Origin: Perilla frutescens
Taxonomy: Eukaryota > Streptophyta > Magnoliopsida > Lamiales > Lamiaceae
NCBI GenBank assembly: GCA_026008535.1
Contig: BRKX01000012.1
Location: forward strand, 23,837,848-23,901,847
Reading direction: 5' to 3'
Length of the DNA stretch: 64,000 nt
Below are positions 35,461 through 47,228 of this stretch, in pieces (the stretch's first letter is position 1; every line of letters begins with the position of its first letter). Below the pieces are notes generated by a model that was given only the letters and a program-made list of their open reading frames with translations, was not told where the DNA came from and ran no database searches. The position numbers and the translations under genes were made by a program.

Positions 35461-37500
35461 GTGACTCTTCAAGGTCTCGCGAGTCTTCAACCTCGCAGCC
35501 GACGTTTTCAAGCTATCGCCGTCGTCTACCTCCTCACACCGTCTCCCAGTCGCGCATCGGCGGCTGCAACCTCCGTTTCACCGCTATACGCCGCCGAACT
35601 CCTCACGCACATCCTGAGCCGGCAGACGCAGCCAAACACAACCAGTCGACGGACGCTGGCTATACGACACCCGTCCTTCACCGCCGGAAGCCCGCCGATC
35701 TCAAGCCACTGAAGGAAGATTTTCAGCGTATTGTTCTCAACAAACGTCAGCAGTTCGACGGAAGAATGGCGAAGAGAACGAAAGCCGTACGAACAGGTGA
35801 TTATCCCACCATTTTTTCAAATTTTGTTTATGTAATTGTATTTGATGTTTTTAGCAAAATCCTTGAATATTATTAGCAATATTTAAGGTTGTTGGATGTT
35901 GGCAGATCTGATTTGGTTTGATAATTAGCAAAATAAATTCATATCATTAGAAAATTAAATGGATATGAATATTTGTTATTTATGTTATTTATGTGATCTG
36001 ATTTTGGGTTATATGAATATTTTGTTATTTATGTCAAATTGGGTTGCTTATAGCATATTCATATTGACTTTATAGCAACTGTTGAATATATGATTAGCAA
36101 ATTGAGGACTGGATGGTTATAGAGGTAATGAGAAACCATTCATGCTTGTATTCTAGCATCTTAGTACGATATTAGTAGCAAATGTTGCAACTATGAAATT
36201 TTGCTACTGGGATTCGTGTTTTATTATTCCTGATTTGCTATTAACATATCTATAATTTGCTAATTATGAGGACAAAATTTGTTAAACGTCAGACATACGC
36301 ATCCATAACAGAATATGTCGATATCCCTACACCTACAGAGATACATTAATCGGTGAATATTTTGTTAGTTATGTCAAATTGGGTTGTTTATAGCATATTT
36401 ATATTGACTTTATAGCAACTGTTGAATATATGATTAGCAAATTGAGGGCTGGATGGTTATAGAGGTGATGAGAAACCATTCATGCTTGTATTCTAGCAAC
36501 TTAGTACTATATTAGTAGCAAATGTTGCAACTGTGAAATTTTGCTACCGGGATTCGTATTTTATTAAATTGATCTTGTGTTTATAGCAAATTAGTGATAT
36601 AATATTAGCATATTATTAAGAAATGAGTAGCATATTATTAAGACATGCTTTTATGTAAATTCCTTGTATATTATTAGCAATGTTTAAGGTTGTTGGATGT
36701 TGGCAGATCTGATTTGGTTTGATAATTAGCAAAATAAATTCATATCATTAGCAAATTAAATGGATATGAATATTTATTATTTATGTTATTTATGTGATCT
36801 GATTTTGGGTTATATGAATATTTTGTTATTTTTGTCAAATTGGGTTGTTTATAGCATATTCATATTGACTTTATAGCAAATTTTGAATATATGTTTAGCA
36901 AATTGAGGGCTGGATGGTTATAAAGGTGATGAGAAACCATTCATGCTTGTATTCTAGCAACTTAGTATGATATTATTAACAAATGTTGCAATTGTGAAAT
37001 TTTGCTGCTGGGATTCATGTTTTATTAAATTGATATTCTGTTTATAGTAAATTAGTGATATAATATTAGCAAATGATTAAGACATGAGTAGCATATTATT
37101 AAGACATGCTTTTATGCGTATTGGCTTTTAATAGGAAATTGTGTTATTTTTCAAATTTTCATTATATTTGTAACAGATTAGCATTGGTTTATAGAAACTT
37201 AGTAAATTATGATTAGTAATATTTATGGGTATCGTGTATTGTATCATTATGATCAATCTTTGATTGTCATTTATAGGTAACAGTGAGAAAGGTGATCGTG
37301 CTAAGAAGGCAATGTCGGACAGTGGGGCAAAAGGTATTTAAATGATATTATGGTCTATTATAAATCTCTTATTTATATATTTTAACATTATTAGTTTTTG
37401 AATTTAATGTTTATAATGTTGTGTGGTTTTTCTTCTATTATGACACAGAAGCAAAAGTAAATTGGTTTGTTTATATCATATTTACGTTTTGCTTATAGCA
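35461..37500 (+). pseudogene. GC-rich 5' gene remnant with short spliced ORF (inside E4)
   Basis: Positions 35,461-35,800 are much more GC-rich than the surroundings. An ATG at 35,766 opens MAKRTKAVRT, followed by a GT donor at 35,797. Two further small exons (37,277-37,333, reading GNSEKGDRAKKAMSDSG, and one from 37,449) follow AG acceptors and keep the frame, then run into a stop. The structure looks like the 5' end of an element-encoded gene, perhaps the one whose 3' end is the ULP-like fragment at 37.65-37.9 kb. An 84-codon frame at 35,461 overlaps it, and I cannot say which was used. No domain was recognised. Confidence 0.45.
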
Positions 37501-37649
37501 AATTAGTGATATAATATTAGCAAATGATTAAGACATGAGTAGCATATTATTTAGACATGCTTTTATGCGTATTGGCTTTTAATAGGAAATTGTGTTATTT
37601 TTTAAATTTTCATTATATTTGTAGCAGATTGACATTGATTTATAGAAAC

Positions 37650-37907
37650 AGATTGGATTGTTGTATCTACGTGATGAGACACATGGAAACATATAAGGGT
37701 GGGAGTTTGAGGCATTGGAATTCCGGACTCACAAGTGATAATGCGAAACAGATGAAGTATTTAAGGGCAAAATATTGTGCAGCTATCCTTAACGATGAAA
37801 GTAACATACACAAGGAGCGCATAATGGCTGATGCAAGCCTATATTACAGGGCAACATGTGGTGATGGACCACACAATATTGACGCCATAGTTATGAATAA
37901 TGTCTAG
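37650..37907 (+). pseudogene. ULP1-like cysteine protease C-terminal fragment
   Basis: The frame contains DCCIYVMRHMETYKG followed by a Trp and LRAKYCAAIL. This is the C-terminal end of plant ULP1-like (SUMO-protease-fold) proteins, where the catalytic cysteine sits in a DCG-hxhhRHhE context. Here the Cys is kept and the following Gly is Cys. The His and Asp catalytic blocks upstream are absent, so it is a remnant. ULP-like genes are a known cargo of KAONASHI-type Mutator-like elements, which supports a MULE origin for E4. It lies among TTAGCA-rich repeats. Confidence 0.6.
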
Positions 37908-38754
37908 GTTGAATGACGCATACTGAAATTCTTTAATTATTACATAAATTTGACTGTTGCTATAAAAGATTTATGTATTGGTTCTCATTTGATAGTTGGT
38001 TTTAGCATATTATGATAGGAATTATAGCATAACATTAATGTTTCAATATAACAATTTTATTCATTAATATATATTTGTTATGTTTCGTGATATCATACTA
38101 ATGATCCATAACATTAATGTTTCGTGATATGCTATTAACACATCTGAAATTTTCTAATTACGTATAAATTATTTGCTAAAATTCAGATATTCAGATATAC
38201 GAGTGCTTATAAATCCTCCCGTAAAATAAAATTAATAGCTTACTTATACAGAAATACTTATTTACATAAAACAAATATAATCTGTAATATCCAAATTATC
38301 AAATTATCCAATTAGTCGTGGAAAATTATTATTCATTTTCTAGCAAATCATTTCATAAAGGTGTAGCAAATCATTCAATCGACTCATAATCTATTTTAAC
38401 TAAAATATGTTGGTGGTCGTATTATATTATTTAGTTAGAGATGGCTGATTCTTTAGTATTATACCATAATATTCTTTAGTAATATTACAGCCAAGTAATG
38501 TAATATATATATCAAACTAGCGTACATGTGATAATTCGAGAAAATAATAATAAGCTGATCGCATACAACCTGCTAATCTATGTATAAATATTTGCTAATT
38601 TCGGATAAATTACTTGCTAATAATAAGAAAACGTAACACTGTTCATTTATACTCACGTCTCATGAATTGATGGTTCAAAAAATTCATTAAAAGTAAAAAA
38701 TAATATCAAACTATCTCATAAATCAATATTCACAACAATGAAATAAAAATATCA

Positions 38755-38850
38755 TGAACCCGGACAATTCCTTGCATCGTGATTACCCTTCACCCCGCAC
38801 TTGCTACACTTTCTTGGAGGCTTGTTGGCATCACGACCATCCTATCATAA
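38755..38850 (-). pseudogene. CCHC-type zinc-knuckle fragment (MULE/FAR1-like C-terminus)
   Basis: The minus strand reads GRDANKPPRKCSKCGVKGNH then DARNCPGS and a stop: C-X2-C-X5-H-X4-C. A knuckle of this kind closes many plant MULE transposases and FAR1-related proteins, usually written CxxCGxxGHNxRTC. Only about 30 codons survive. If the identification is right, it is the only transposase-related coding trace in the TGCTAA family here. Confidence 0.45.
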
Positions 38851-38879
38851 AAAAAAAAAACAAATCGTATGTTCACATA

Positions 38880-40230
38880 AATGTATTCCCGATTTGCTAT
38901 TAACAAATATATAATAAGCTATATATACATAAAATATTTGCTAAACGTCTAACATACGCGTCCATAACAGAATCTATCAATATTCATACACTTATGAAGA
39001 TATTTTTAATCGATAACATAATACCTGTATTTTCCATAATCAGACGATGACGACAATGATGATAATATACGATGGAGTAAAAACTTGTGAAAAAAAATAC
39101 ATTCTTAATTTGTACACAACAATTCATGCCATTTTTACTATTTTTTTTTCTTAATAACTTCAAAAATTTCACAACCAAATACGAAAAGTATCTATCGTCT
39201 ATAATACATATGAAATGTCCATTGTCTGCGAACATCTCACTATCATGCAAAGCACGTTGAAACAATTTAAAAAAAATCATATTTTCACATAAAAATATTC
39301 CTGATTTGCTATTAACATATCTATAATTTGCTAATTATGAGGACAAAATTTGTTAAACGTCAGACATACGCGTCCATAATAGAATATGTCGATATCCCTA
39401 TACCTACAGAGATACATTAATCGATAACATAATTCCTGTATCTTCCATAATCAGACGATGACGAGAGTGATGATAATATACGATGGATTAAGAACTTGGT
39501 GAAAAAAATACACTCTTATTTTGCACACAGCAATTCATGCCATTTTAACTATTTTTTTTAATAACTTCATAAATTCCATAACCAGCTACGAAAAGAATCT
39601 ATCATCTATAATAAATATGAAATGCCCATAGTCTGCGAACATCTCAGTATCATGGAAAGCATATTGAAACCATTTAAAAAAAATTGTATTTGTACATGAA
39701 AGTATTTCCGATTTGCTATTAATATATATAATTTGCTAATTATGGATAAAAAGTTTGCTAAACGTCAGAAATACGTGACTTCAAAAATACGTGATTTGAT
39801 GATAATATACGATGGTTAAAAAAAAATCTTATTTTGCACAAAACAATTCATCCAATTTTAACTATTTTTTTAATAACTTTATAAATACCACAACCAACTA
39901 TGAAAATAATCTATTGTCTATAATAAATATGAAATGCTCATAGTCTGAGAACATCTCAGTATCATGCAAAGCATATTGAAACCATTTAAACAAAATCGTA
40001 TTTGTACATAAGAGTATTCCCGATTTGCTATTAATTTATATATAATTTGCTAATTATGAATAAAAAGTTTGCTAAACGTCAGAAATACGTGATTGTTCCA
40101 GATTCCACCCATATCTCTACACCTACAACGATACATTAATGGAGAATATAATTCCTGTATCTTCCATAATCAGACGATGACTATAGTGATGATAATATAC
40201 GATGGAGTAAGAACTTGTGGAAGCCGACAA
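38880..40230. repeat. Degenerate direct repeats of 300-400 bp inside E4
   Basis: Four diverged units share GATTTGCTATTAAYATAT, TTGCTAATTATG, GTTTGCTAAACGTCAGA, a CATAATCAGACGATGAC block (not kept in every unit) and, on the minus strand, a conserved short frame around GHF..IDDR. Another copy of the TTGCTATTAACATATC-AAACGTCAGACATACGC part lies at 36,240-36,350. The repeated minus-strand frame suggests duplication of a former coding exon, but it is too decayed to name. Confidence 0.65.
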
Positions 40231-40573
40231 AAAAATTATCCGGAATGAATCCTCAATCGTAAGAGAACGCAAGCAATATATGAAACACCGATAGATACAA
40301 CTCTGTAAAAAATTTATTTATAAAAACCGTCCAAAAAAAACCGCTCCATATAAATCCCACAATATATGGAAGGGATATATTTACTGCAGATTTTTAAAAT
40401 GTATTACAATGACACATATACCCTCAACTTAATATAATTCTTAACATATTGCATTTTTTACCCCATTTTTTTGAGATTGATCTGAGCCTTAGAAAATCAT
40501 TGATCCAACGCTCCATATTAGTTCCTAGTTCCTACACAGGGCATTGGTTCTCATTTGATCTGTATACTATATA

Positions 40574-41761
40574 GGGGTGGGGTTATATAAAAATAACCCC
40601 TTGTGTGAGAAATGAGAACATATCTCACACCACACATCCATAAAAAATCAAAGGTCCAGATTTGATGAAAAAGGCGGTGGCAATTTTGTAATATCTGAAA
40701 AGTTTTTCGCGCGGGGGTATTACTGTGATTTGGTAATTCTTATAAAAATGGCGGAGGATTTGATAACAGATCGTTATGCTAACGAAGTATTATCATAATG
40801 CTAACGAAGCATTATAGTTATGCTAATTAAAGTTTTCAAATATTGTTGGCGAAAAAAATATTCTAAAAATTAATTATAAACCTAATTCGATTTAATAAAC
40901 CTTAATTAAATGGAAAAAATCATAATTGGATGAAATAAACCTAATTAGATGAAATAAATATTGATTGGATGTGGTAAACCCTAAATGAGTTGAAAGAAAT
41001 CATAATAATAATATATTTGTACTACGTTAGCATTATAGTTTTGGTTCGTCAGCATTGCGAATACACTATGTTAGCATATGTCAATACTCTATCAACATAC
41101 GTTATAAATTATAATTGGATAGGATAAACCATAATAATCAATTAAGAACTATAAACAAAAAATTAAATTTCAAAAGAATAATGATAATTAGATGGAATAA
41201 ACCATAATCGAGATTAAATAAACCATAATTGAGATTTAATAAACCCTAGTAAATTTATACTATGTTAGCATTATGATAATTCTTTGTTAGCACATCGAAT
41301 ATATTATGTTAGCATATGACAAATGCTTCATTAGCATACATTCATATGTTATCATAATGCTGACGAAGAATTATTATATGCTAACGAAAGCATTTACAAC
41401 CTGAGCACGCGTAAAAAAATTTCTTTTTTATTTTTCGTTCATATTTTTTCATCAAAACATAGCCTTTCGACATCTTAAATGAAAGAGCATGAAGAGAGCT
41501 TTAATTTGATATATTTTTTGTGTGCATTGAATTAAAAACGAGAAAGTTATGGTCGATTAAAATTTTTATGATTTTTTTTTTAATTGCTGACATCATCAAT
41601 TTTAATGGATTTGGACGAAAATAGCCCTCCTTCCTTCTTTTTTTTGCCCTATTATTTACGAAATTGACATCTTAAATCTCAACCATTGGATCATTAAATT
41701 GGATGGTGTGAGATGTGTTCTCATTTCTCACACCAACCATGTGTTCTCATATGATCCATAT
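40574..41761. mobile_element. TGCTAA-motif TIR element E5, sister copy of E3
   Basis: Same length, orientation and sequence as E3 (about 97%). The left end lies only about 11 bp from the right end of E4 (CTATATAG spacer), and the right end runs into a (TA)n tract. Together E3 and E5 flank E4 as direct repeats. Confidence 0.85.
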
Positions 41762-41763
41762 CC

Positions 41764-41794
<31 letters not shown>

Positions 41795-42996
41795 ACTTAT
41801 TGAGCTAGAGTTCATGACAAATTTTAAATTTTATTAAATACGAAAATATATTAATACTTGTTTGTTAATTGTGTTTATTGAACGTAACTAAGCTCAAATG
41901 ATTTTTTGATGTACAGTTATGAATCATTGAGTATTGAATTATTGTGATTTTCAGGCCTAATTAACTAGAGATGAAAACATAATATTTTATAATTAACGAC
42001 TTATGATCAACCGATCAAAACCCAAAATTTAGTCCCATAACAGTCGTCAATTAAATTCAACAATGTGTGGAGGGTGTCAAAACTGTAAAAGGAAGAGAGA
42101 TATAAAAATTAACTAGACTTGTATATAAAATTTCACTTACATACGAAAACAAGAAAGTAAATATTCTGTACAATTTTATAGTCTATGCCAATCATAGAAT
42201 CACCGGTATATATAAATATTTACTAAGTTAAATTATTGCAGGGAACCTCATATCTAGCTCATGGTTAGAAAATAAGGCAACATCATAAGATCTTGGATTA
42301 GATGGTCTGACGGGTAAAAAGTAAAAACTCATCTGACAGTACCTATATCCAAATCTAAGTAATAGTTTGTCATACGTATTAAATAATTGAGATTCGTCAT
42401 TTGACTGTCTGATAAGATTGCCCCCATAAAACATCCAATCAGAAAAGTAAGGCATAAGATTTTGTGAACATGCATTATCGGAAAAGTCTATATATGTTAC
42501 TCGCTCTCATGAAATATATATATGTTACCAATAATCATATGAATCTCAGCTTAAAAAATAAGATGTTATGTTTTGCTTTGTATTTTTTGTTTTTGTTTTT
42601 TTGTTTATGGCAAACGCACTTCAAAAGAATAAGTGCATAAGTATTAGCTAGGTTGACTTTTACATGATAAATCAATAAAACTCCTAAATCTTACCAGTCA
42701 ATATTCAATAAAACTGTAATGTGTCAAAAATTGGGCTCCAATAATCACAACTTAATTATTAATTGACAGTATGAATTATTGGGGAATAATAAATATTTTA
42801 CGACATTGGTCTACTCATTTAATCATTCAACTGGTAAATCCTGGCAATGATTGGAAAAAAACTGGGGATATATATATAACACCCAATTTGGTGGTATTGA
42901 GTAACTTCAAACTCGTGATTTTTAGTTTTCAGACAACCTCACTCCACCATTAGGTCATTCCCACTAGGACGAATATTTTTATATTGGGGCACACCT
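41762..42996. other. AT-rich spacer
   Basis: The (TA)n flank of E5 (41,765-41,790) is followed by unremarkable AT-rich sequence. No gene or paired repeat was recognised. Confidence 0.6.
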
Positions 42997-43089
42997 GTGT
43001 GAGACCGTCTAACAGGTCTCTTACGTTAGACGGATCTCCACCCGGCCCGACCCGCCAACCCGGTTGACTAAATATAAATTAAAAAAAAA

Positions 43090-43446
43090 AGATTTTCTCC
43101 TCTAGCTTATCAAAGCCTCTTTCTCAATTCCAGGCCCAAGCCATTTTTCTCTCTCTCTTCTCCGCGCGATTCCAGCAGACTCTCTCTTCCTCCCTGCCTA
43201 ATTTTTTTCTTCGTCGATGATTTCACGGATAAATCTGACAAAATTTCATTCATCTCCGGCGAGAAACATATTTGTGGTGGCTAGTTTTCATATTAGTCGT
43301 TCAGATTGGAGAATCGAGAAATCTAGGGTTTTGTTCCGCAGCTAATGGATGCGGTGGTGGCGTCGAGCGGTGGCGGAGGATCTAATGGGAACCTCGACGA
43401 GCAAATCGCGCAGCTTGTGCAGTGCAAGCCCTTGTCCGAACTTGAG
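43090..43446 (+). pseudogene. Captured PP2A catalytic-subunit leader and first exon
   Basis: From the ATG at 43,345 the frame reads MDAVVASSGGGGSNG then NLDEQIAQLVQCKPLSE, the N-terminus of plant PP2A catalytic subunits of the PP2A-3/4 type. Homology ends at the codon where exon 1 of the parent normally ends. The splice donor appears lost: GAG is followed by TATT, where GAG-GTATT would be expected. About 250 bp of CT-rich 5' UTR-like sequence precedes it. The phosphatase catalytic core is absent, so this is a non-functional capture. Confidence 0.85.
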
Positions 43447-43737
43447 TATTGCCTTTCTGCCGTTATGAATTTGATTCTCTAGCGCCTCGTTATGAATTTA
43501 TGATTGTTTTGGGTTCTGGCAGATCTTCTAGCCGATAAAAAATAGATGATGAAATGGGATTAATCAATTAGTAAGTGCCCACAAATTAAATAAGTATACA
43601 TTTTTTTGATCTATTATTTGTTTTTTTTTTTTTTCAAAACAGGATAACATTATAGACCTAGTTCTCTTTAAGAATAAGCACAACCCATCCCATTGAGCTG
43701 AAAGAAGAGGAGGGGGAGGAAGTTCTGCAGCCAACAT

Positions 43738-43957
43738 GTATGAAGGAGGTGGGTACACCATGGTTGCTTATTCTCTCAATTTACTTGAGTGAATTGAATT
43801 CTATATGTTGTTTTTGGTTTACATGTGTAATTGGGGCATTTACTACTTCTTGTTATTTGGTCCAGATGAAGTATCAACTATAGTTATTGACTTGGGTTCC
43901 CACACTTGCAAAGCTGGTTATGCTGGTGAAGATGCGCCTAAAGCTGTTTTCCCATCT
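43738..43957 (+). pseudogene. Captured actin-related protein 4 (ARP4) exons 1-2
   Basis: Exon 1 (43,738-43,750) reads MYEG plus one base. After an intact GT-AG intron, exon 2 (43,866-43,957) reads DEVSTIVIDLGSHTCKAGYA then GEDAPKAVFPS, the N-terminus of ARP4, a subunit of SWI/SNF, SWR1 and NuA4 chromatin complexes. A GT follows exon 2 and homology ends. Preservation of the intron shows the capture was of genomic DNA, not cDNA. The rest of the actin fold is missing. Confidence 0.88.
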
Positions 43958-44399
43958 GTGAGAGCCGGCTCAACCCTCTCTCTCATTATGAAAGCACCTT
44001 CTGATTTTTTTTCTCATTCTTTTCTATTTTAATTTGTTATTTTTTTTCTATCTTTATTCTGTGATTGTAGTAGTTAGTTATCGGAGAGTGATTCTGTTTC
44101 TATTTTTGGGTTTGAAGTTTAGAAACAATTATGCATTTGTAGCAACTTCCAGTTTAAGAACTTCATACTACAAAAATAAAATAAAAAATTTAAGAACTTC
44201 AGATGATTGTTCAAGATTATGGTTTATGTGGAGATTGACACAATGCTTATAGTTTAGTTTTGTTGCAGTTGTTGAGGTTTAAACAGAAAAGGAGCACATG
44301 GGAGTAAGCATATATATAAGAAATAAGTAATTTGTTTGTCTAATTTGTAGTACTTTTAATCACAAGTGCGTTGAGGATGTCATTGTTGATCTTGTAAGG

Positions 44400-45110
44400 T
44401 GGAAGATCCAGACCGTGATGAAGATTTTTAGTGATTCTTTTATTTGTAATTAGTGTTACTTTCTTTTGTAATTAGTGATACTTTATTTTGTAATCAATAA
44501 TATTTTTCTCTATGATAATGAAATAAATTTTTTTTACCCAAGAATGAGTTTTTATTGTATTCATAGACCCGATTCTCAATTTGAGATTATGTTTTAAACT
44601 AACACTTTTCTTTTTAATTAATGATACTTTCTTTTGTAATTAGTGATACTTTTTTCCATAGTAATGAAACTCCACTTCATAGGTGATGATATTTCACCCC
44701 ATAAATAATTATACTCACATGTGTCACATGTGAGTTAATGATACTTTACCCATAAATAATGATACTTGATTTAATGATACTCCACTCATAGTTAATGACA
44801 TTTATCTATTCTGGATTTGATAATTAATGTTTAATCATCAATAATATCATATTATACTCCACTTCCGAGTTAATGATACTTCATCTCATAATTAATGATA
44901 CTTCACAGACAGTTAATGATACTCACCAGATATATATCTAATGATACTTTACTTAATAGTTAATGGTATTTCGCCAAATTTATATCTAATGATACTTCGC
45001 TTCATAGTTAATGATACTTCACTTCACACTTAGTGATACTTCACACATAGTGATACTTTCCTTTATATCTATTGATACTCCACTTTATACCTATTGATAC
45101 TCCAGTAGCT
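44400..45110. repeat. Array of AATGATACTT words
   Basis: About 18-20 copies of TAATGATACTT(C/T)AC or close variants (AGTGATACTTT, ATTGATACTCCAC), irregularly spaced at 20-50 bp, mostly in one orientation, filling the right third of the PP2A/ARP4 element. Confidence 0.85.
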
Positions 45111-45230
45111 GCGCGTGGGGGGTCGTGTAAGATACGCGTCTGCACGCGAAAATGAGTTTTGGAGCGGATTTGAATTTTATTTAACCCGTCTAACATAAGC
45201 GACTCGTTAAACGGTTTCATACAAGTTTTT

Positions 45231-47212
45231 ATCTTTTAGCTATATTTTTAAGGTAGCCAAAAGTTGGAATCAACCCCTACGTTTGACTTGTCGCTCATCT
45301 CATTTATCAACCTAGTATTTGGCAAATATTCAAAATTAGTGAAATGTTGAATAATTCAATATATGCATATTTCTGACTGCTTTGGGACCACTTGTTCATA
45401 TTTCACTCGCACTTACGAGTAGTATTCTGAATAATTTTATATATAATAATATTTCCTCTACTTGATATTAATTACAAAACATCTGAAATCATTTTTAAAT
45501 AAAGTGTATATTAAATTCATATTATATGAGTGCCATGCCATCAATTTTTATTTATTTTTTATTTTTTTTAGAAAACATGCCATCAAAATAATTAAAATTA
45601 AGTACATAAGTAAATTCGAATTGATTGATTTGGAGCTAGCTACACATAACGGTCATTTGACTCGATTCCCAATTAAGGAAATTGTATGACCATATGGACA
45701 AAAGATCGATGCATTGATTTTTATTTTTATTTTTATTTTTAGTTGGGATCTCGAATTTGAAATATATCTTTTTTATTTATTTATTTTATACAATGGTTTT
45801 CATTATTAGGGAGTCCATGAAATCTGAAGAGACAGAACTGTTTTTTTTTTTTTTAATTGGATATTTGGAAGAAAGGAGAGGGTAGATTTCGAACTCGAAA
45901 TATCTCATTTTTTGTGAACCTCGGTTAGCTTGTAATTTAGTTTTAGATCATTGTCTATAAATTGTATAAGAGAAATATTAGTGTATTTGGATAAACATAT
46001 TGTTTCTGCAATTGATGTTTTGGTGTAATCTGTCTTCATTTTCAATTTTATTTTAGTTTTTTGCGAAACCGCCAAAGATTTGCCGTATCTGAATGATATC
46101 ATGCAAAGTCACAAGCTTATATTTTTATAGTAATATACCATGATGCTGTCTTTCATCTCTTTAATTGTTTTTTTCTTCTATCTGTCAATGATCTATTTAC
46201 ATAATTTATTTTGTCATTAAATTAATCTAAAGTATGTTTCATTGCTCAAAAGTTTTAGGCCGGTATAAATATTATTTTCCTATATCTTTTTGTTTCTTCT
46301 TCACTCAAAATATTTCCACTGTAGTGTGTGGATTTTTCTTCCAACTTATTTGTCAATTGGGCATTGGACTTCATTATATTCAATTAATTTATTGTATTGT
46401 ATTTCGATTTCTGTAGTTTTAATTTCTTTAGAAATCGATATGAGTAATTACACTTTACTAATATTTTAAAAATTACATATTGATATATGACATTTATATA
46501 ATCTAACAAATATAATAATGGTGCAAATTTTCAGCATCTCAAATTTAACGTGCCTCATCGGAATCAAGTAGATTAGTATATATTTAGTGGGAAATATACG
46601 AAATTTTTGATCACTACAAGCCATACTAGAGTTGGGATGCCGTAAAATTAGATTTGTTAGATTATGCAAATGTTGGATATCGATGTATAATTTTTGAAGA
46701 TTTAAATATTAGCGACCCCAAACGTTATGTACTAAAGTGTAAATATCCAAAACTACGAACATTTCTTGTATAAAAGGCCCGTGTACGAATCACAATCCCC
46801 GGGCCCTATCCCGACTAAAAAAAATATTTCAAATCTCGCCGCTCTCCACTCCTCTCGAAACTAAACTAGAACAAATATGTGAATTTTTGCATGATATACC
46901 TTCTTTCGGAGTTTGGAGTATAATATTTTGCCAAGAAGCAAATATTTTTCCAAAATTGCTCGAGTCAAGTAAAAAATTCACAGAATATTCTAAATGTGAT
47001 TCCTTCTATTTTTTTCTTTTTTTCTTTATTTATTTGTTTTAACTAGTTCATCTATGGGCAAGTTGCCATCGGGACGCATTTAATGGAAAAATTACTATAA
47101 AAAATGAAATTATAAACAAAATTTTAGAAGATACACAAATCTAAATTCAGTCGCGATTAATTACACTTTCTGACTTGAACTTTAAGCGAAATTTTGAAAA
47201 TGTCATTGACTT
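45231..47212. other. AT-rich intergenic
   Basis: No gene or complete repeat was recognised. There are short T-rich and A-rich tracts and chance frames of up to 75 codons. Confidence 0.6.
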
Positions 47213-47228
47213 TAGGTAATTACATTTA

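Larger units (their letters stand above)
35180..40562. mobile_element. TGCTAA-motif TIR element E4 (5.4 kb) with ULP-like and zinc-knuckle remnants
   Basis: The left arm has AAAATGAGAACCATACCCTG then TGTAGGAACTAGGAACC. The right arm read inward gives CAAATGAGAACCAATGCCCT then GTGTAGGAACTAGGAAC, a clear 35-40 bp inverted pair. It is the largest member, with over 40 TTAGCA/TGCTAA words. It retains gene remnants: a GC-rich 5' block with a short split ORF, a ULP1-like fragment and a minus-strand CCHC-type knuckle. It could be the decayed relative closest to an autonomous element, but no MULE transposase (DDE) block was recognised. Confidence 0.75.
42997..45230. mobile_element. TIR element that captured PP2A and ARP4 5' exons
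   Basis: The left end has GTGTGAGACCGTCTAACAGG then TCTCTTACGTTAGACGG. The right end read inward has TTGTATGAAACCGTTTAACG then AGTCGCTTATGTTAGACGGG, an inverted pair of about 40 bp with moderate divergence. The interior begins with GC-rich leader and exon sequence from two host genes and ends with a 700-bp array of AATGATACTT words. The target duplication could not be defined. A related lone terminus lies at 8,764. No transposase was seen. Confidence 0.75.

Noticed and set aside
26563..41761. Helitron identity for the TGCTAA elements because of asymmetric ends and gene capture
   Set aside because: They have clear inverted arms at both ends, and E6 has an 8-bp duplication; no CTRR 3' end with hairpin or RepHel trace was seen. 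A Helitron2-type explanation is not fully excluded.
43738..44032. A functional ARP4 gene beginning here
   Set aside because: Only exons 1-2 are present, homology stops at the exon 2 donor, and the fragment lies between transposon TIRs next to an unrelated PP2A exon.
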